Shown: positions 1-9,375 of the stretch, piece by piece
Numbering within the stretch: the first letter of the stretch is position 1
Layout: each line of letters starts with the position of its first letter
NCBI GenBank assembly: GCA_030849805.1
Contig: JASANZ010002235.1
Coordinates: 1 to 64,000, forward strand
DNA: 64,000 bases
Source: Sergeia podlipaevii
Taxonomy: Eukaryota > Euglenozoa > Kinetoplastea > Trypanosomatida > Trypanosomatidae
Reading direction: 5' to 3'
Made by a program: the position numbers and the translations under genes
Notes under the pieces: generated by a model
What the model saw: only the letters and a program-made list of their open reading frames with translations
Told to the model about the DNA's origin: nothing
The model's database searches: none

Positions 1-1092
1 AACTTTCTTTAAAAAATATATGCTTTGCCATTATTATTATATATTACTATAATATTATTATTGTTGCGTGTACGTGTTGCTGAGTTCATCGTCTGTATTG
101 CTTTTTATTGGTCATTATCCAATCAGAGGAGGGGAGGGAGAGAATGATAGGAGAGAATGAATGAAGGAAAGAAAGTGAAAAGACAAACACTTTTGAGGCT
201 GTTAGAGGGAGAGAGTCTCTGTGTACGTGTGTATGTGTGTCCGATATATATATATATATAGAGAGAGAGAGATTTATGTTTGTTGGATAATCTTCTCTTT
301 TCTTCCCTCCTCCCCCAATATCAGTTACTATCATAACTGGTTATTGTACACGCTTTGTGTAACAGTCTCTTTTCCTTTATCAAAGCAAAGCAACATCAGG
401 GTGTTTATTACGTGTGAATATCTGTATTGTTATCTATATATGCTTCCTCGCTTGAAATTTTTTTTTATGAAAGCGAGAGGGAATGGGAGAGTATGAAAGA
501 GATCAAGATTGAGAGGTGGAGTAGTTTCCTTTCCGGCAATGAATATACCATAGCGAATATACACTCTAGAAAGAAAAATAAAGCAGCGCTGTCCTAGTTC
601 TATTTTTTTTTTCCCCAGTGTGTGTTACACGAGAGCTTCTACTTTGAATGACATGCCGTCGCATCATGTGCAGAGACACAAGGAGAAAAAGCAGGAAGAG
701 AGTGTGTGCGTTTACGTGTGTGTATGTGTATGTAGTCGAGCAAATTGATGATGTCTAAGACATGAACTCTCTTTTCTGTTTCGTCTTGCTTTGTTGACCG
801 CATATGGTGTTGCGCATTGTTACTGCTGTGCTGCTCCTTTCATTTTTTTTTCTTTCCGCCTTCCATTTCGTCTGCGTGTGCTGCTCACCATATTGCCACT
901 CTGTCTGATTATTTTTTTTTGCTTTCAAATACACACATATATATTCTACATTCTTGTTTAGCTGCCTTCGTTGAATCTTTAATACAAAAAAAAAGTAGAA
1001 AACCACCTGATAGATAATTTTGAGTTCCTTCATTTCTTTTTCCTTTTCTTGATCATCAGGACAGTTTCTTTTTGAATCGTACAGTCAAAAAT
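1..1092. other. Upstream intergenic region
   Basis: AT-rich DNA with no convincing reading frame. It holds a TA/GA dinucleotide stretch at about 243-271, several T tracts, and a pyrimidine tract at about 1026-1050 followed by an AG at 1058-1059. That AG lies 33 bases before the ATG of the first gene and is the likely SL trans-splice acceptor. The rest is probably the 3' UTR of a gene left of the window plus spacer. Confidence 0.7.
1026..1059 (+). promoter_or_regulatory. Probable SL trans-splice acceptor for the amidohydrolase gene
   Basis: A pyrimidine-rich tract (1026-1050) is followed by the first AG at 1058-1059, leaving a 33-base 5' UTR before the ATG at 1093. This is the usual kinetoplastid arrangement. 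It also argues against the in-frame extension to 1072, which opens only with TTG. Confidence 0.6.
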
Positions 1093-2298
1093 ATGTCCTC
1101 CCTTTTCGATATTCTTATGGCCGAGAGCCGCGCTATTCACCCCGACGTGGTCACGTGGCGTCGCCACATCCACCAGAACCCTGAGCTCTCTAACGAGGAG
1201 CACGGCACCGCGGCGTTCATCGTGGCGGTCTTGCGCAGCTTCAACTGCCCTATGCTCAACATCCAGCAGCCCATTTCCAATGCTGTGATTGCAGATCTCA
1301 AGGGTGGTGCGGGCAAGGGTCCCACTATTGCACTCCGTGCCGACATTGACGCTCTCCCTCTGGAGGAGGAGACAGACGAGCCCTTCAGGTCAACCAAGCG
1401 TGGCGCTATGCACGCCTGTGGCCACGACGCCCACACGGCCATGCAGATGGGAGCCGCGAAGGTGCTCTGTGCGCACTGGCAGAAGATCAAGGGCACAGTT
1501 CGCTTTATCTTTCAGCACGCGGAGGAGAAGCACCCTGGCGGTGCGCAGGAGCTCATCAAGCTTGGCTGCCTGGAGGGCGTGACGAGTATTTTTGGTATTC
1601 ACGTGGCACCTCAGCTGCCCGCTGGTGTAGTGGCGGTAAAGAATGGCATCTTGAGCAGTTGCAGTGACTCTTTCACCTTGTGCATCCGCGGCCGCGGTGG
1701 CCATGCCTCGAATCCTCAAATCCTTGTTGATCCTATCCCCATTGCGGCAGAGGTGGTGATGGCAATCCAGACCATTGTCTCGCGCAAGATCGACCCCAAG
1801 CAGGCTCCTGTCATTTCGATTTCAACTATGACCACCGGCCCCAATGAGAGCCACAACGTGATCCCTGATGAGGTCAAGCTCATGGGAACCATCCGCTCTC
1901 AGGACAAGGCTGTCCGCGAACGTGTTCCCCAGGAGCTAGAGCGCATTGCTAAGGGCATCACCGAGGCGCACGAGGGTACATACGAACTTGTCGTGAAGCG
2001 CGGCTACGATATGGTGGACAATGATCCTGCTGTGACGGCACAGGTGCATAAGGTAGTGCTTCGCGTGGTGGGCACAGAGAAGCGTATCTTTGTCCCCAAG
2101 GATCCCAGCTTTGGCGGTGAGGACTTCTCTGCGTATCAGCAGGTGATCCCTGGGTGCTTCATGGGTCTTGGTATTGGTAACAAGGCCAAGGGTATTGGTG
2201 CTTCCCTGCACTCCTGCCAGTTTCGCCTGGACGAAGATGGACTCCCTGTTGGTGTGTGCACGCACGTTGGCTTTGTTCACGACAACCTCATGATTTAG
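1093..2298 (+). CDS. M20D-family metal amidohydrolase (putative N-acyl-L-amino acid amidohydrolase)
   Basis: A 401-residue protein of normal length for M20D peptidases (aminoacylase, hippurate hydrolase, IAA-amino acid hydrolase type). These cytosolic enzymes cleave N-acyl groups from amino acids using two metal ions. Visible motifs are MHACGHDAH with Cys109, His111 and His114, the HAEE motif at His142 that supplies a ligand and the general base, the GRGGHAS segment of the dimerisation lobe, GGEDFS, and LHSC with the late metal ligand His373. The complete set suggests an active enzyme. The frame extends upstream only to a TTG, so the ATG at 1093 (MSSLF) is taken as the start; it lies 33 bases after a good splice acceptor. 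Related proteins are annotated in Leishmania genomes and are often discussed as bacterial acquisitions, but the true substrate is not known from sequence. Confidence 0.9.
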   Translation: MSSLFDILMAESRAIHPDVVTWRRHIHQNPELSNEEHGTAAFIVAVLRSFNCPMLNIQQPISNAVIADLKGGAGKGPTIALRADIDALPLEEETDEPFRSTKRGAMHACGHDAHTAMQMGAAKVLCAHWQKIKGTVRFIFQHAEEKHPGGAQELIKLGCLEGVTSIFGIHVAPQLPAGVVAVKNGILSSCSDSFTLCIRGRGGHASNPQILVDPIPIAAEVVMAIQTIVSRKIDPKQAPVISISTMTTGPNESHNVIPDEVKLMGTIRSQDKAVRERVPQELERIAKGITEAHEGTYELVVKRGYDMVDNDPAVTAQVHKVVLRVVGTEKRIFVPKDPSFGGEDFSAYQQVIPGCFMGLGIGNKAKGIGASLHSCQFRLDEDGLPVGVCTHVGFVHDNLMI

Positions 2299-4138
2299 AA
2301 ATCTTTGATTTGATTGCGTACGCACACGCGAATGCGATGGGATGATTTCTGATGATGATGAAGAAGAGGACTACACAACGACATGAGGAGAGAAAGATGA
2401 GGTTGGGAGGGACGAAGGAGGGGTTGAGAAAATAAACCAAGAGAGAGAGAGAGGATATACACTGTAGATGCATTTTTTAAAATATTTATTTAGTATATTT
2501 TAATCACGATTGCCACGTCACAAGAGTCAAATGTATTTTTTTTTGGGGCATATCATTATTTTTATTTACATATGCTTTTAATAGCACAATTTTTTTTTTT
2601 TCTTCGTGTAGAATGCATAATGGAAATGAACTTTGAAAAAGATGAAAAACAAAACAACAAAAAAAAAATGATAGAGAGAAGAGGAAGAGAGAATGGTTTC
2701 GTTCCCTTCCCCCCTTTTTTTTTCTATACCTTTGTGTTTCTTTCAAGAGGAGCAAGTGGATTCTTGCAGACAATAAATGCCGCGGAAAGCGTGTTTATAC
2801 TAAACATTACTTGTGATGTTTTTTTTTTTTTGTGTGTGTATGTGTGCGTATGTTTTAGTTGTGACCGTTCTCTGCGAATAACGTGTGCGTTCGTGCTGTA
2901 TCCTACCTAAGAGCGGCTTGCTGATGTCAAATGCGGGAGCGTAGAAAGAAATAAGAAAATAAGGATAAAAGTGAAAAGGATGGGGCGAAAGGCTGACTCT
3001 GACTTGTACTACAGAGTCGGAAACTATTCCCTCTTCTTCAATTTCTACTACAGACATTAACAATTGAATAAATCATTAAAAAACAAACAAACAAAAACAC
3101 GCTCAAGAGGTGAGAGGAGAAACAAACCAATGAAATACACATATATATATGTCTATTTTTTTTTCTTTAGACGCAAATGATGTAGCAACTCTTTTTTTTT
3201 ATCTTTTTACTATTATTAAAGAATGCTTATATATTTCTTCGTTGAGAACTGGCAACAACAAGAACAAAAAAAAAAATAGAAAGAGAGAGAGAGAGAAAAT
3301 GTACCTTTTTTTATATTTAGTTTCGATTGACATCACCTTTTTTTTTTTTTTTGCCTTTCTCCTTTTTTTTAATTATATTTATCTTCTTCTCTCACATACC
3401 TGCTTTTCTTTTCTCCTTTCTTGTGGCGCCACCACCTTTTATTTTTCTCTTCCTGTAGATGGATCGCGCTTCTGCCATGTGTAATTTCTATTCAACTCAC
3501 GTGCTCAGGAGGAGGATGTGTGATGATCAGCGGGATGGCTTTTTTTTTTTCAGTATTCTTTCTGTTATTCTATTTGTTATCCTGTCTCTTCTGTATTTAT
3601 TCTTACTCGCTTTCTTATATATATAGGAGTTCACGATCGCGAACAATCATTTGCGGTTTTTATTTTCATTTTTTTTTTTTTGGATTCAGAGATTGAGATT
3701 GCCTGAGGATGCCAAAAACTAAGAAGTTGCACTTCATTTGAATTTTTTAATTTATGCTCACTTTTTGCTAATAATAAAAAAATAAAAATATATTCATGCC
3801 AAACTACACATGCGCTCTAGTCTTTCCCTCTTTTTCCTTCCCCCCCCTCTTCGTTATCAAGATCACTGAATATCGTTTTTTTTTAAATTATCTTACATTA
3901 ACAACATCCCACATAACAAAAAAAGGCAACAGCAACCCATTACCCCCCTAAAAACCTGCAAAAAAAAAAAGAAACCAAACAAAAGCAAAATTATAGAAAA
4001 AAAAACAAAAAAAATAAATAGTAAACAACATTTTCTTTCGTTCGTTATTATTACCACAATTACTATCATTCTTCCTAAGCACATTACCTATATATATATA
4101 TATTTTTGATATATATATTTTTTCTATTATCTGTTTAT
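2299..4138. other. 1.8 kb intergenic region
   Basis: AT-rich spacer with many T and A homopolymers. It contains short GA and TA repeats and no open frame with coding-like composition. A strong pyrimidine tract (about 3822-3850) with an AG at 3860-3861 is the best trans-splice site for the following OYE copy. The 277 bases from that AG to 4139 contain no ATG. Confidence 0.7.
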
Positions 4139-5290
4139 ATGTCCCTTGACCAACTATTGAAGCCCCTGCGCATCGGGAAGGCCACAATGGCCAATCGCTT
4201 CGTTGTCGCCCCTCTGACTCGCTGCCGCGCCTCGGACGATCACTGCGCTACGGCTGACATGGTCAAGTACTACTCTGATCGTGCCTCCTTCGGCTTGATC
4301 ATTACGGAGGCCACCCAGATCCAGAAGGGCTACTCCACGTTTGCGTATGAAGCCGGTATTTACGGCAAGGAGCAGGTGGAGGCCTGGAGGCATGTGACTG
4401 ACGCCGTGCACGCGAAGGGCGGCCTTATATTCTGCCAGATCCACCACGGCGGTCGAGCCACCGTGCCTGCTAACCTGGACAGCGGCTTGCGCGTGGTCAG
4501 TGCTTCCACGCTTGGCATTGCGGGACATCAGTGTCCCTTGGACTTTGCTCGCGATGGTCAGAAGCAGCCCTACCCCAACTCTGTGCACGAGCTAACCAAA
4601 GCAGAGATCGACTACCATGTGCAGCTATATGCCATTGCGGCCAAGAACGCGATGGCTGCCGGCTTTGATGGAGTGGAGATCCACGGCGCGAACGGGTACT
4701 TGATCGATCAGTTCTTACGTACCAGCAGCAACAGCCGCACCGATGAGTATGGTGGCAGCCTGGAGAACCGCTGCCGCTTTCTGTTTGAAGTGGTGGACGC
4801 CGTGTGCGCTGCTATCGGCAAAGAGCACGTCGCCTTGCGCATCTCACCGCTGAACTCTTTTAACGACCAGAAGGACTCTGATCCCGAGGCGCTCACGCGC
4901 TACATTTGCAAGGAGCTGAACCCTCGCAAGATCGCATTCCTCGACGTGCTCCGTGGCGATTTTTTTTTTAAGGGTTGTTCGGATCCTATGTGTGGTGATG
5001 CGTGGGCTGTGGAGGTGGATGACGGGGTTCTGTTTACAGGCATGGGCGTTCGTCATCAGAGCGATGAGGGGGTGGGGGTGCTTGGGGGCCGCTGGGTTAG
5101 CGATGAAGTATGCTGTGGTACGTCGCCCTTTGGGAACCCGGGCTTTCCTAGGCGTGTGTCGAATAGCGTATAGCTGGACATACGGTATCTTGAAACGTTT
5201 TCTACTCCAGGGCGTGAGGGTTACATCGACTATCTTATTTTGGAACCGAGGCAGCAAAATGGTTTTTATATGTATAAGGTAGTGGGGTGA
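4139..5290 (+). pseudogene. Old yellow enzyme (NADH:flavin oxidoreductase) copy with in-frame stop and decayed 3' end
   Basis: OYE family proteins are FMN-dependent (beta/alpha)8-barrel ene-reductases. The first ~280 codons look intact: the FMN-binding start (residues 1-25, with NRFVVAPLTRCR), HHGGR at residue 102, and GVEIHGANGYL with catalytic-type His182 and Asn185. The frame then stops at TAG 5171-5173, giving 344 residues. Past that TAG, the same frame continues to TGA 5288-5290 and still encodes ETFSTPGREGYIDYLILEP, which aligns with DTFYTHDAEGYIDYRIVEP of the next gene. The FMN-phosphate motif VCFGRLSMANPDLPW is degraded here to VCCGTSPFGNPGFPR, losing the Arg. I infer a recent pseudogene, or a truncated protein of doubtful activity. 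The ATG at 4139 is preferred over 4106, which adds an unsupported hydrophobic leader. Confidence 0.8.
4645..4738 (+). repeat. 94-bp tract identical to 6999-7092 (OYE copy 1)
   Basis: These 94 bases match 6999-7092 exactly and cover the active-site segment (NAMAAGFDGVEIHGANGYL and onward). After two mismatches the next 31 bases also match. The flanking coding sequence is clearly more divergent. Confidence 0.85.
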
Positions 5291-6477
5291 AGGAGCGACC
5301 GAATTGTTGTTAAAGTGTATTGCGATTACGGGGAGGATAGCCACAGGAGTAGCAATGAAACGCTTGTCGAGTGAAGAGGCAGGATTTTGTAGGTTAGCGC
5401 GTGGCATGTTTCTTTCGGTCAGTGTACGTACACATTGTGTTGGCGCGTAGTGTGATAGGACTGGGAGGATGGGTGCAAGATGTAACCAGTTGAAGCTGGG
5501 TTTTACGTTGCGCAGCTGCGTTTGAGTCATTCCTAAATGATGTTTTTTTTTTTTTTCTGTTCTCAACTTCTTTTAAAACACATTTTTGTTATTATTATTA
5601 TCCTGTTTTTTTTTTTTTACAGAAATTTCTCTCTCTATATATATTTTAAACTGTAATTGCTGCGTTTGTTTCATCCTTGCCCAATTTTATTCGTTGTCGG
5701 ACATGTTTTTTTTTTTTTTTGAGCGCTTGCTGTTCAGCATTCTGTCAGATGCAGAGCGTTATTATGAGTTTTTCGCGTTTTTTTTTTTGTTGAGCTAACG
5801 CGGGAACAGGTACTTCTATTGTATCAGTTGTGAAGTGGACGTTTTTGTTTGTGACTGCTTTTTCGTATGTTGTTGTCGCTGCGGTCGTAGAGAGGAATGG
5901 GAGTTTTTTTTCCTTCTTGTCTTTATTGGCTTGAGTGCTGTTCAGCGTAGGTGTAATGTACGTGAGGGGGGTATATGTTTTTCCTTTTTAAACTTTTCGT
6001 GCAATTATATATTTAATACATATTTTCCTCTTTGAAACCAAATCAAATTGATAAACTCGCTTCCCATCCTTCCTTACTATTTTCTTTTTTTTTTTTTCAA
6101 ATCTTATTTTTTGTCTGCTTTTGCCGTAATTGGAAGCTGTGCCTTCAGACACACTATTTTTCCTGAAGATACCACTTTTCTTTTCATTGTATTTTGTTTT
6201 TGTTTGTTAAAAGTTTTTTTTTCTTTTTCTAAACATTTGTTTGCCATTTAAGAAAACATAGTTTACTTTAAAAAAAAAAAATATAATATATACTCAAAGT
6301 GTTCGTGTTATCCTGTATCGCATACATCAGGTAGACCACTAGTCTTACCAAAGACACGCAAAAAGGAAGAAGTGGCTAATTTTTTTGTTTTTGCGTTTTC
6401 ATTACTTTTTTTTTTTTCGAAGGCGTCAGCACATAAACCACCATCGACGGTCCCTCCCCCCCAAAAAATAAATAATA
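5291..6477. other. Intergenic region between OYE copies
   Basis: The first ~250 bases (to about 5540) keep a G+C content more like coding DNA than spacer and may be a relic of the decayed OYE 3' end. The remainder is T-rich spacer. A T tract at about 6406-6418 with an AG at 6421-6422 is the probable splice acceptor for the fused OYE gene, giving a 5' UTR of about 55 bases. Confidence 0.6.
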
Positions 6478-9375
6478 ATGGCGGATACTATTCCTTATGC
6501 TAGCATGTTCGAACCTCTCAAGATCGGCGACAGGACGATGAAGAATCGCTTCGTGGTACCCCCTCTGACTCGCTGCCGCGCTGGGACTGAGCACATGCCT
6601 AACGAGATGATGGCTAAATACTACGAGGCTCGCGCTTCTTATGGCTTGATCATTGCGGAGGCCACCATGGTGCAGCCTGGGTACTCGACATTTGGGTTTG
6701 AGCCTGGAATATTTAGTGAAGAGCAGGTGAGTGCCTGGAGGCTCGTGACGGACGCCGTGCACGCGCGCGACGGTGTTATTTATCTTCAGCTTCATCACGG
6801 AGGCCGCTCCACTGTGCCTGCTAACTTGACTACCTGGGATAAGAAGATTGTCGGCGCATCTCGACATGGCATTCTCAATCACGCCTGTCCAGCACCTTTT
6901 GCTGCGGATGAGACGAGGCAGCCGTATCCTGACCCTGTTCACTACTTGCAGGTCACTGAGATCAAAGCCCTTGTACAACTTTTCACAGAAGGTGCCACGA
7001 ACGCGATGGCTGCCGGCTTTGATGGAGTGGAGATCCACGGCGCGAACGGGTACTTGATCGATCAGTTCTTACGTACCAGCAGCAACAGCCGCGTCGATGA
7101 GTATGGTGGCAGCCTGGAGAACCGCACTCGCCTCTTCTTCGAAGTTATTGACGCCGTGTGCGCTGCCATCGGCAAGGAGCACGTCGCTGTGCGCATCTCG
7201 CTGTTAAATTTGGTGAACGACATGGCGGACTCCGACCCTGAGGCACTCACGCGCTACCTGTGCAGCAAGTTGAATCCCCGCAAGATCGCATTCCTCGACG
7301 TGATCCGTGGAAATTTTTACCCTACCACTGAGGCGGAGGCGGCGCCTGAGGCAAACTGCTCGGATGTGTGGGCTCGGGAGTCTTACAAGGGTGTCCTCAT
7401 ATCAGGCATGGCTTACACAGCGGACGAGGCTGCTGAGGCGGTTGCGTCCGAGAAGGTGGATGCGGTGTGCTTCGGTCGTCTTTCCATGGCCAACCCAGAC
7501 CTGCCGTGGCGCCTCGCCAACGCGGCGGAGATGAACCCAGTAGATGTAGACACGTTCTACACCCACGACGCTGAGGGCTACATTGACTACCGTATTGTCG
7601 AGCCAGTAGAGGAGGGGCAGCACAAGCCTGCAGCTGCTGTTGATGCCCGGGAGCCCAGCCGTGCTTCGACATCGCGTGCACGTGCGCACTGTCACAGTAT
7701 TGGTCACGAAGACAACGTGTACGACTATTTGGATGGACCTGTTAGCACCATGTTGATGCCGTTGGTAATTGGCTCGTGCCCCATGAAAAACCGTGCGGTG
7801 ATGGGTCCGCTGCCACGTCAGCGTGCGACCGTAGAGGACCATCTGCCGAACGAGCACATGGCTCGCTACTACAGTGACCGAGCGCGCTTTGGTTTGATTA
7901 TATCTGAACCTTGCGAGATCGAGGAAGGGTACAACACGTACGTGCAGTCTCCCGGGATCTACAACAAGGCGCAGGCAGAGGCGTGGAAGACTGTCACTGA
8001 TGCCGTGCATGCGAAGGGCGGCTTTATGTTCTGCCAGCTTCACCACGGCGGCCGCGCGGTGCTCCCGTGCAACATCGAGCTTCCCAATGGCGCCGCTGCA
8101 AGTGCGCTGGACGTGTTTGGTCTTTGCGCATGCCCCATTGACGAAGACGCGCTGCTTTGCCACAAGGAGTTTACCAAGTCTGGCAAGGCGGAGTCTTATT
8201 CGCTGGATGTGACACCGATGCGTGGCGCCAAGATTGACTTTCTTGTGAATGCATACGCGCGTTGCGCCAAGGATGCGGTAGCCACTGGCGGCTTTGATGG
8301 GGTAGAGATCCAGGCGGGCAATGGTTACTTGATCGATCAGTTCTTACGTACCAGCAGCAACGACCGCGTCGACGAGTACGGTGGCAGTATGGGAAATCGC
8401 TGCCGCTTTCTGTTGGAAGTGGTGGACGCTGTGGTGGCCGCCGTTGGCAAGGACCGTGTTGGCTTGCGTATCTCTCCTTCAGACAATGCTCGCGGTATGA
8501 GCGACGAGGATCCTGAAGGGTTGACGGAGTACATTGCCTCCGCTATGCACGCACGCAGGATTGCATACATTATGGTGGCCACGGGAGATCGCTGTGAGTA
8601 CTGCGAGGCCGTCGACGATGCGTGCGAGCCTGCCGCGTGGGCGAGGCGCTTTTTCAAAGGAGTTGTCATGGTCGATGATAACACGGAGATCCAAGTGGCG
8701 GAAGCGAACATTGCCGCTCGCAAGATGGATGCCGCCAGCTTTACTTTCCTCGCGGTATCGAACCCCGACTTTGTCGATCGCGTACTGCGCGGGCGTGAAG
8801 TGAATGAGCCCGACGTTCTCTCTCTCTTTACACATGACCCACTGAAGGGCTACAACGACTACAATACCCGCCAGACCACGTTGGCGAGGCCTCGCTCGAC
8901 GATGCCTGCTCCTGTTGCGACCATTCCCGCAAAGGCGCGCTCTCCCTTCAACGAAGAAGAGACCGCATCCGCAGCAGCACCCTCTGCAGAACCTATGGAG
9001 AGGAAGGAAGCACCAGAGGAAGCTGCTGCTCAAGACGCAGGCATTCACCTTGACGCCTCCGAGCCGCCACACGATGAGCACCCAATCGATGACTTCAGTG
9101 ATAACGAGCCTGATTATTATACTCCCTCTGAGAATGAGCACGAGCAGAATCACCACTACGACCCCAATGATGCTGACTATGGCGACGACATTTATGATGG
9201 TCACGATAGCTATGATAAAGAGGCTGAGCAACCTGGAGAAGGGGCGGCAGGCAAGCCAGGTGCCAGTGATATGTATTCTTGCGAGGATGAAAATTGGGAG
9301 AATGACACGGAGGAGAGGAACGTGCCTAACGGTAGCGTTGGAGCCTCAGCGGAGTCTTTTTTAAACACACAGTAG
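6478..9375 (+). CDS. Fused double old yellow enzyme with acidic C-terminal tail
   Basis: A 965-residue protein carrying two OYE modules where the family norm is one of ~370-400 residues. Module 1 (about 1-380) has the full motif set: NRFVVPPLTRCR, HHGGR at 106-110, HGAN at 187-190 and CFGRLSMANPDLPW with Arg334 for FMN phosphate. Residues 381-424 are a linker. Module 2 (about 425-795) keeps HHGGR at 522-526, but the catalytic-type His is replaced by Gln612 (VEIQAGNGYL), and the FGR motif reads ASFTFLAVSNPDF, without the Arg. Module 2 is therefore probably not a working flavoenzyme. Residues ~800-965 are disordered and rich in Asp, Glu, His and Tyr. The gene follows a decayed OYE copy and shares near-identical DNA with it. 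Module 1 likely reduces activated alkenes or quinones with NAD(P)H; the trypanosomatid relative in T. cruzi is known for prostaglandin and quinone reduction. Confidence 0.88.
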   Translation: MADTIPYASMFEPLKIGDRTMKNRFVVPPLTRCRAGTEHMPNEMMAKYYEARASYGLIIAEATMVQPGYSTFGFEPGIFSEEQVSAWRLVTDAVHARDGVIYLQLHHGGRSTVPANLTTWDKKIVGASRHGILNHACPAPFAADETRQPYPDPVHYLQVTEIKALVQLFTEGATNAMAAGFDGVEIHGANGYLIDQFLRTSSNSRVDEYGGSLENRTRLFFEVIDAVCAAIGKEHVAVRISLLNLVNDMADSDPEALTRYLCSKLNPRKIAFLDVIRGNFYPTTEAEAAPEANCSDVWARESYKGVLISGMAYTADEAAEAVASEKVDAVCFGRLSMANPDLPWRLANAAEMNPVDVDTFYTHDAEGYIDYRIVEPVEEGQHKPAAAVDAREPSRASTSRARAHCHSIGHEDNVYDYLDGPVSTMLMPLVIGSCPMKNRAVMGPLPRQRATVEDHLPNEHMARYYSDRARFGLIISEPCEIEEGYNTYVQSPGIYNKAQAEAWKTVTDAVHAKGGFMFCQLHHGGRAVLPCNIELPNGAAASALDVFGLCACPIDEDALLCHKEFTKSGKAESYSLDVTPMRGAKIDFLVNAYARCAKDAVATGGFDGVEIQAGNGYLIDQFLRTSSNDRVDEYGGSMGNRCRFLLEVVDAVVAAVGKDRVGLRISPSDNARGMSDEDPEGLTEYIASAMHARRIAYIMVATGDRCEYCEAVDDACEPAAWARRFFKGVVMVDDNTEIQVAEANIAARKMDAASFTFLAVSNPDFVDRVLRGREVNEPDVLSLFTHDPLKGYNDYNTRQTTLARPRSTMPAPVATIPAKARSPFNEEETASAAAPSAEPMERKEAPEEAAAQDAGIHLDASEPPHDEHPIDDFSDNEPDYYTPSENEHEQNHHYDPNDADYGDDIYDGHDSYDKEAEQPGEGAAGKPGASDMYSCEDENWENDTEERNVPNGSVGASAESFLNTQ
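6999..7092 (+). repeat. 94-bp tract identical to 4645-4738 (OYE module 1)
   Basis: This is the second member of the identical pair. Its 36-base core at 7051-7086, encoding YLIDQFLRTSSN, is also present without change in module 2 at 8326-8361 and in the decayed copy at 4697-4732, with the same synonymous codons in all three. Confidence 0.85.

Noticed and set aside
1072..1092. N-terminal extensions starting at non-ATG codons (also at 11663, 16240, 23547, 27865, 41848, 50466, 55714)
   Set aside because: They open with TTG or GTG, often run through the pyrimidine tract, and in several cases lie upstream of the predicted splice acceptor. The first ATG was used instead.
5171..5173. Idea that TAG is recoded as sense, as in Blastocrithidia
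   Set aside because: TAG, TAA and TGA all end intact genes in this window at expected positions, and no other frame contains internal stops. A single stop in a gene with a decayed motif is better explained as a pseudogene.
4844..5566. 240-residue minus-strand open frame over the decayed OYE 3' end
   Set aside because: The + strand OYE homology explains the region. The antisense translation shows no domain, and there is no pyrimidine/AG signal on that strand that would suggest a strand switch.
7402..9231. Two minus-strand open frames (7402-8163 and 8479-9231)
   Set aside because: They are antisense shadows of the double OYE gene, without motifs.
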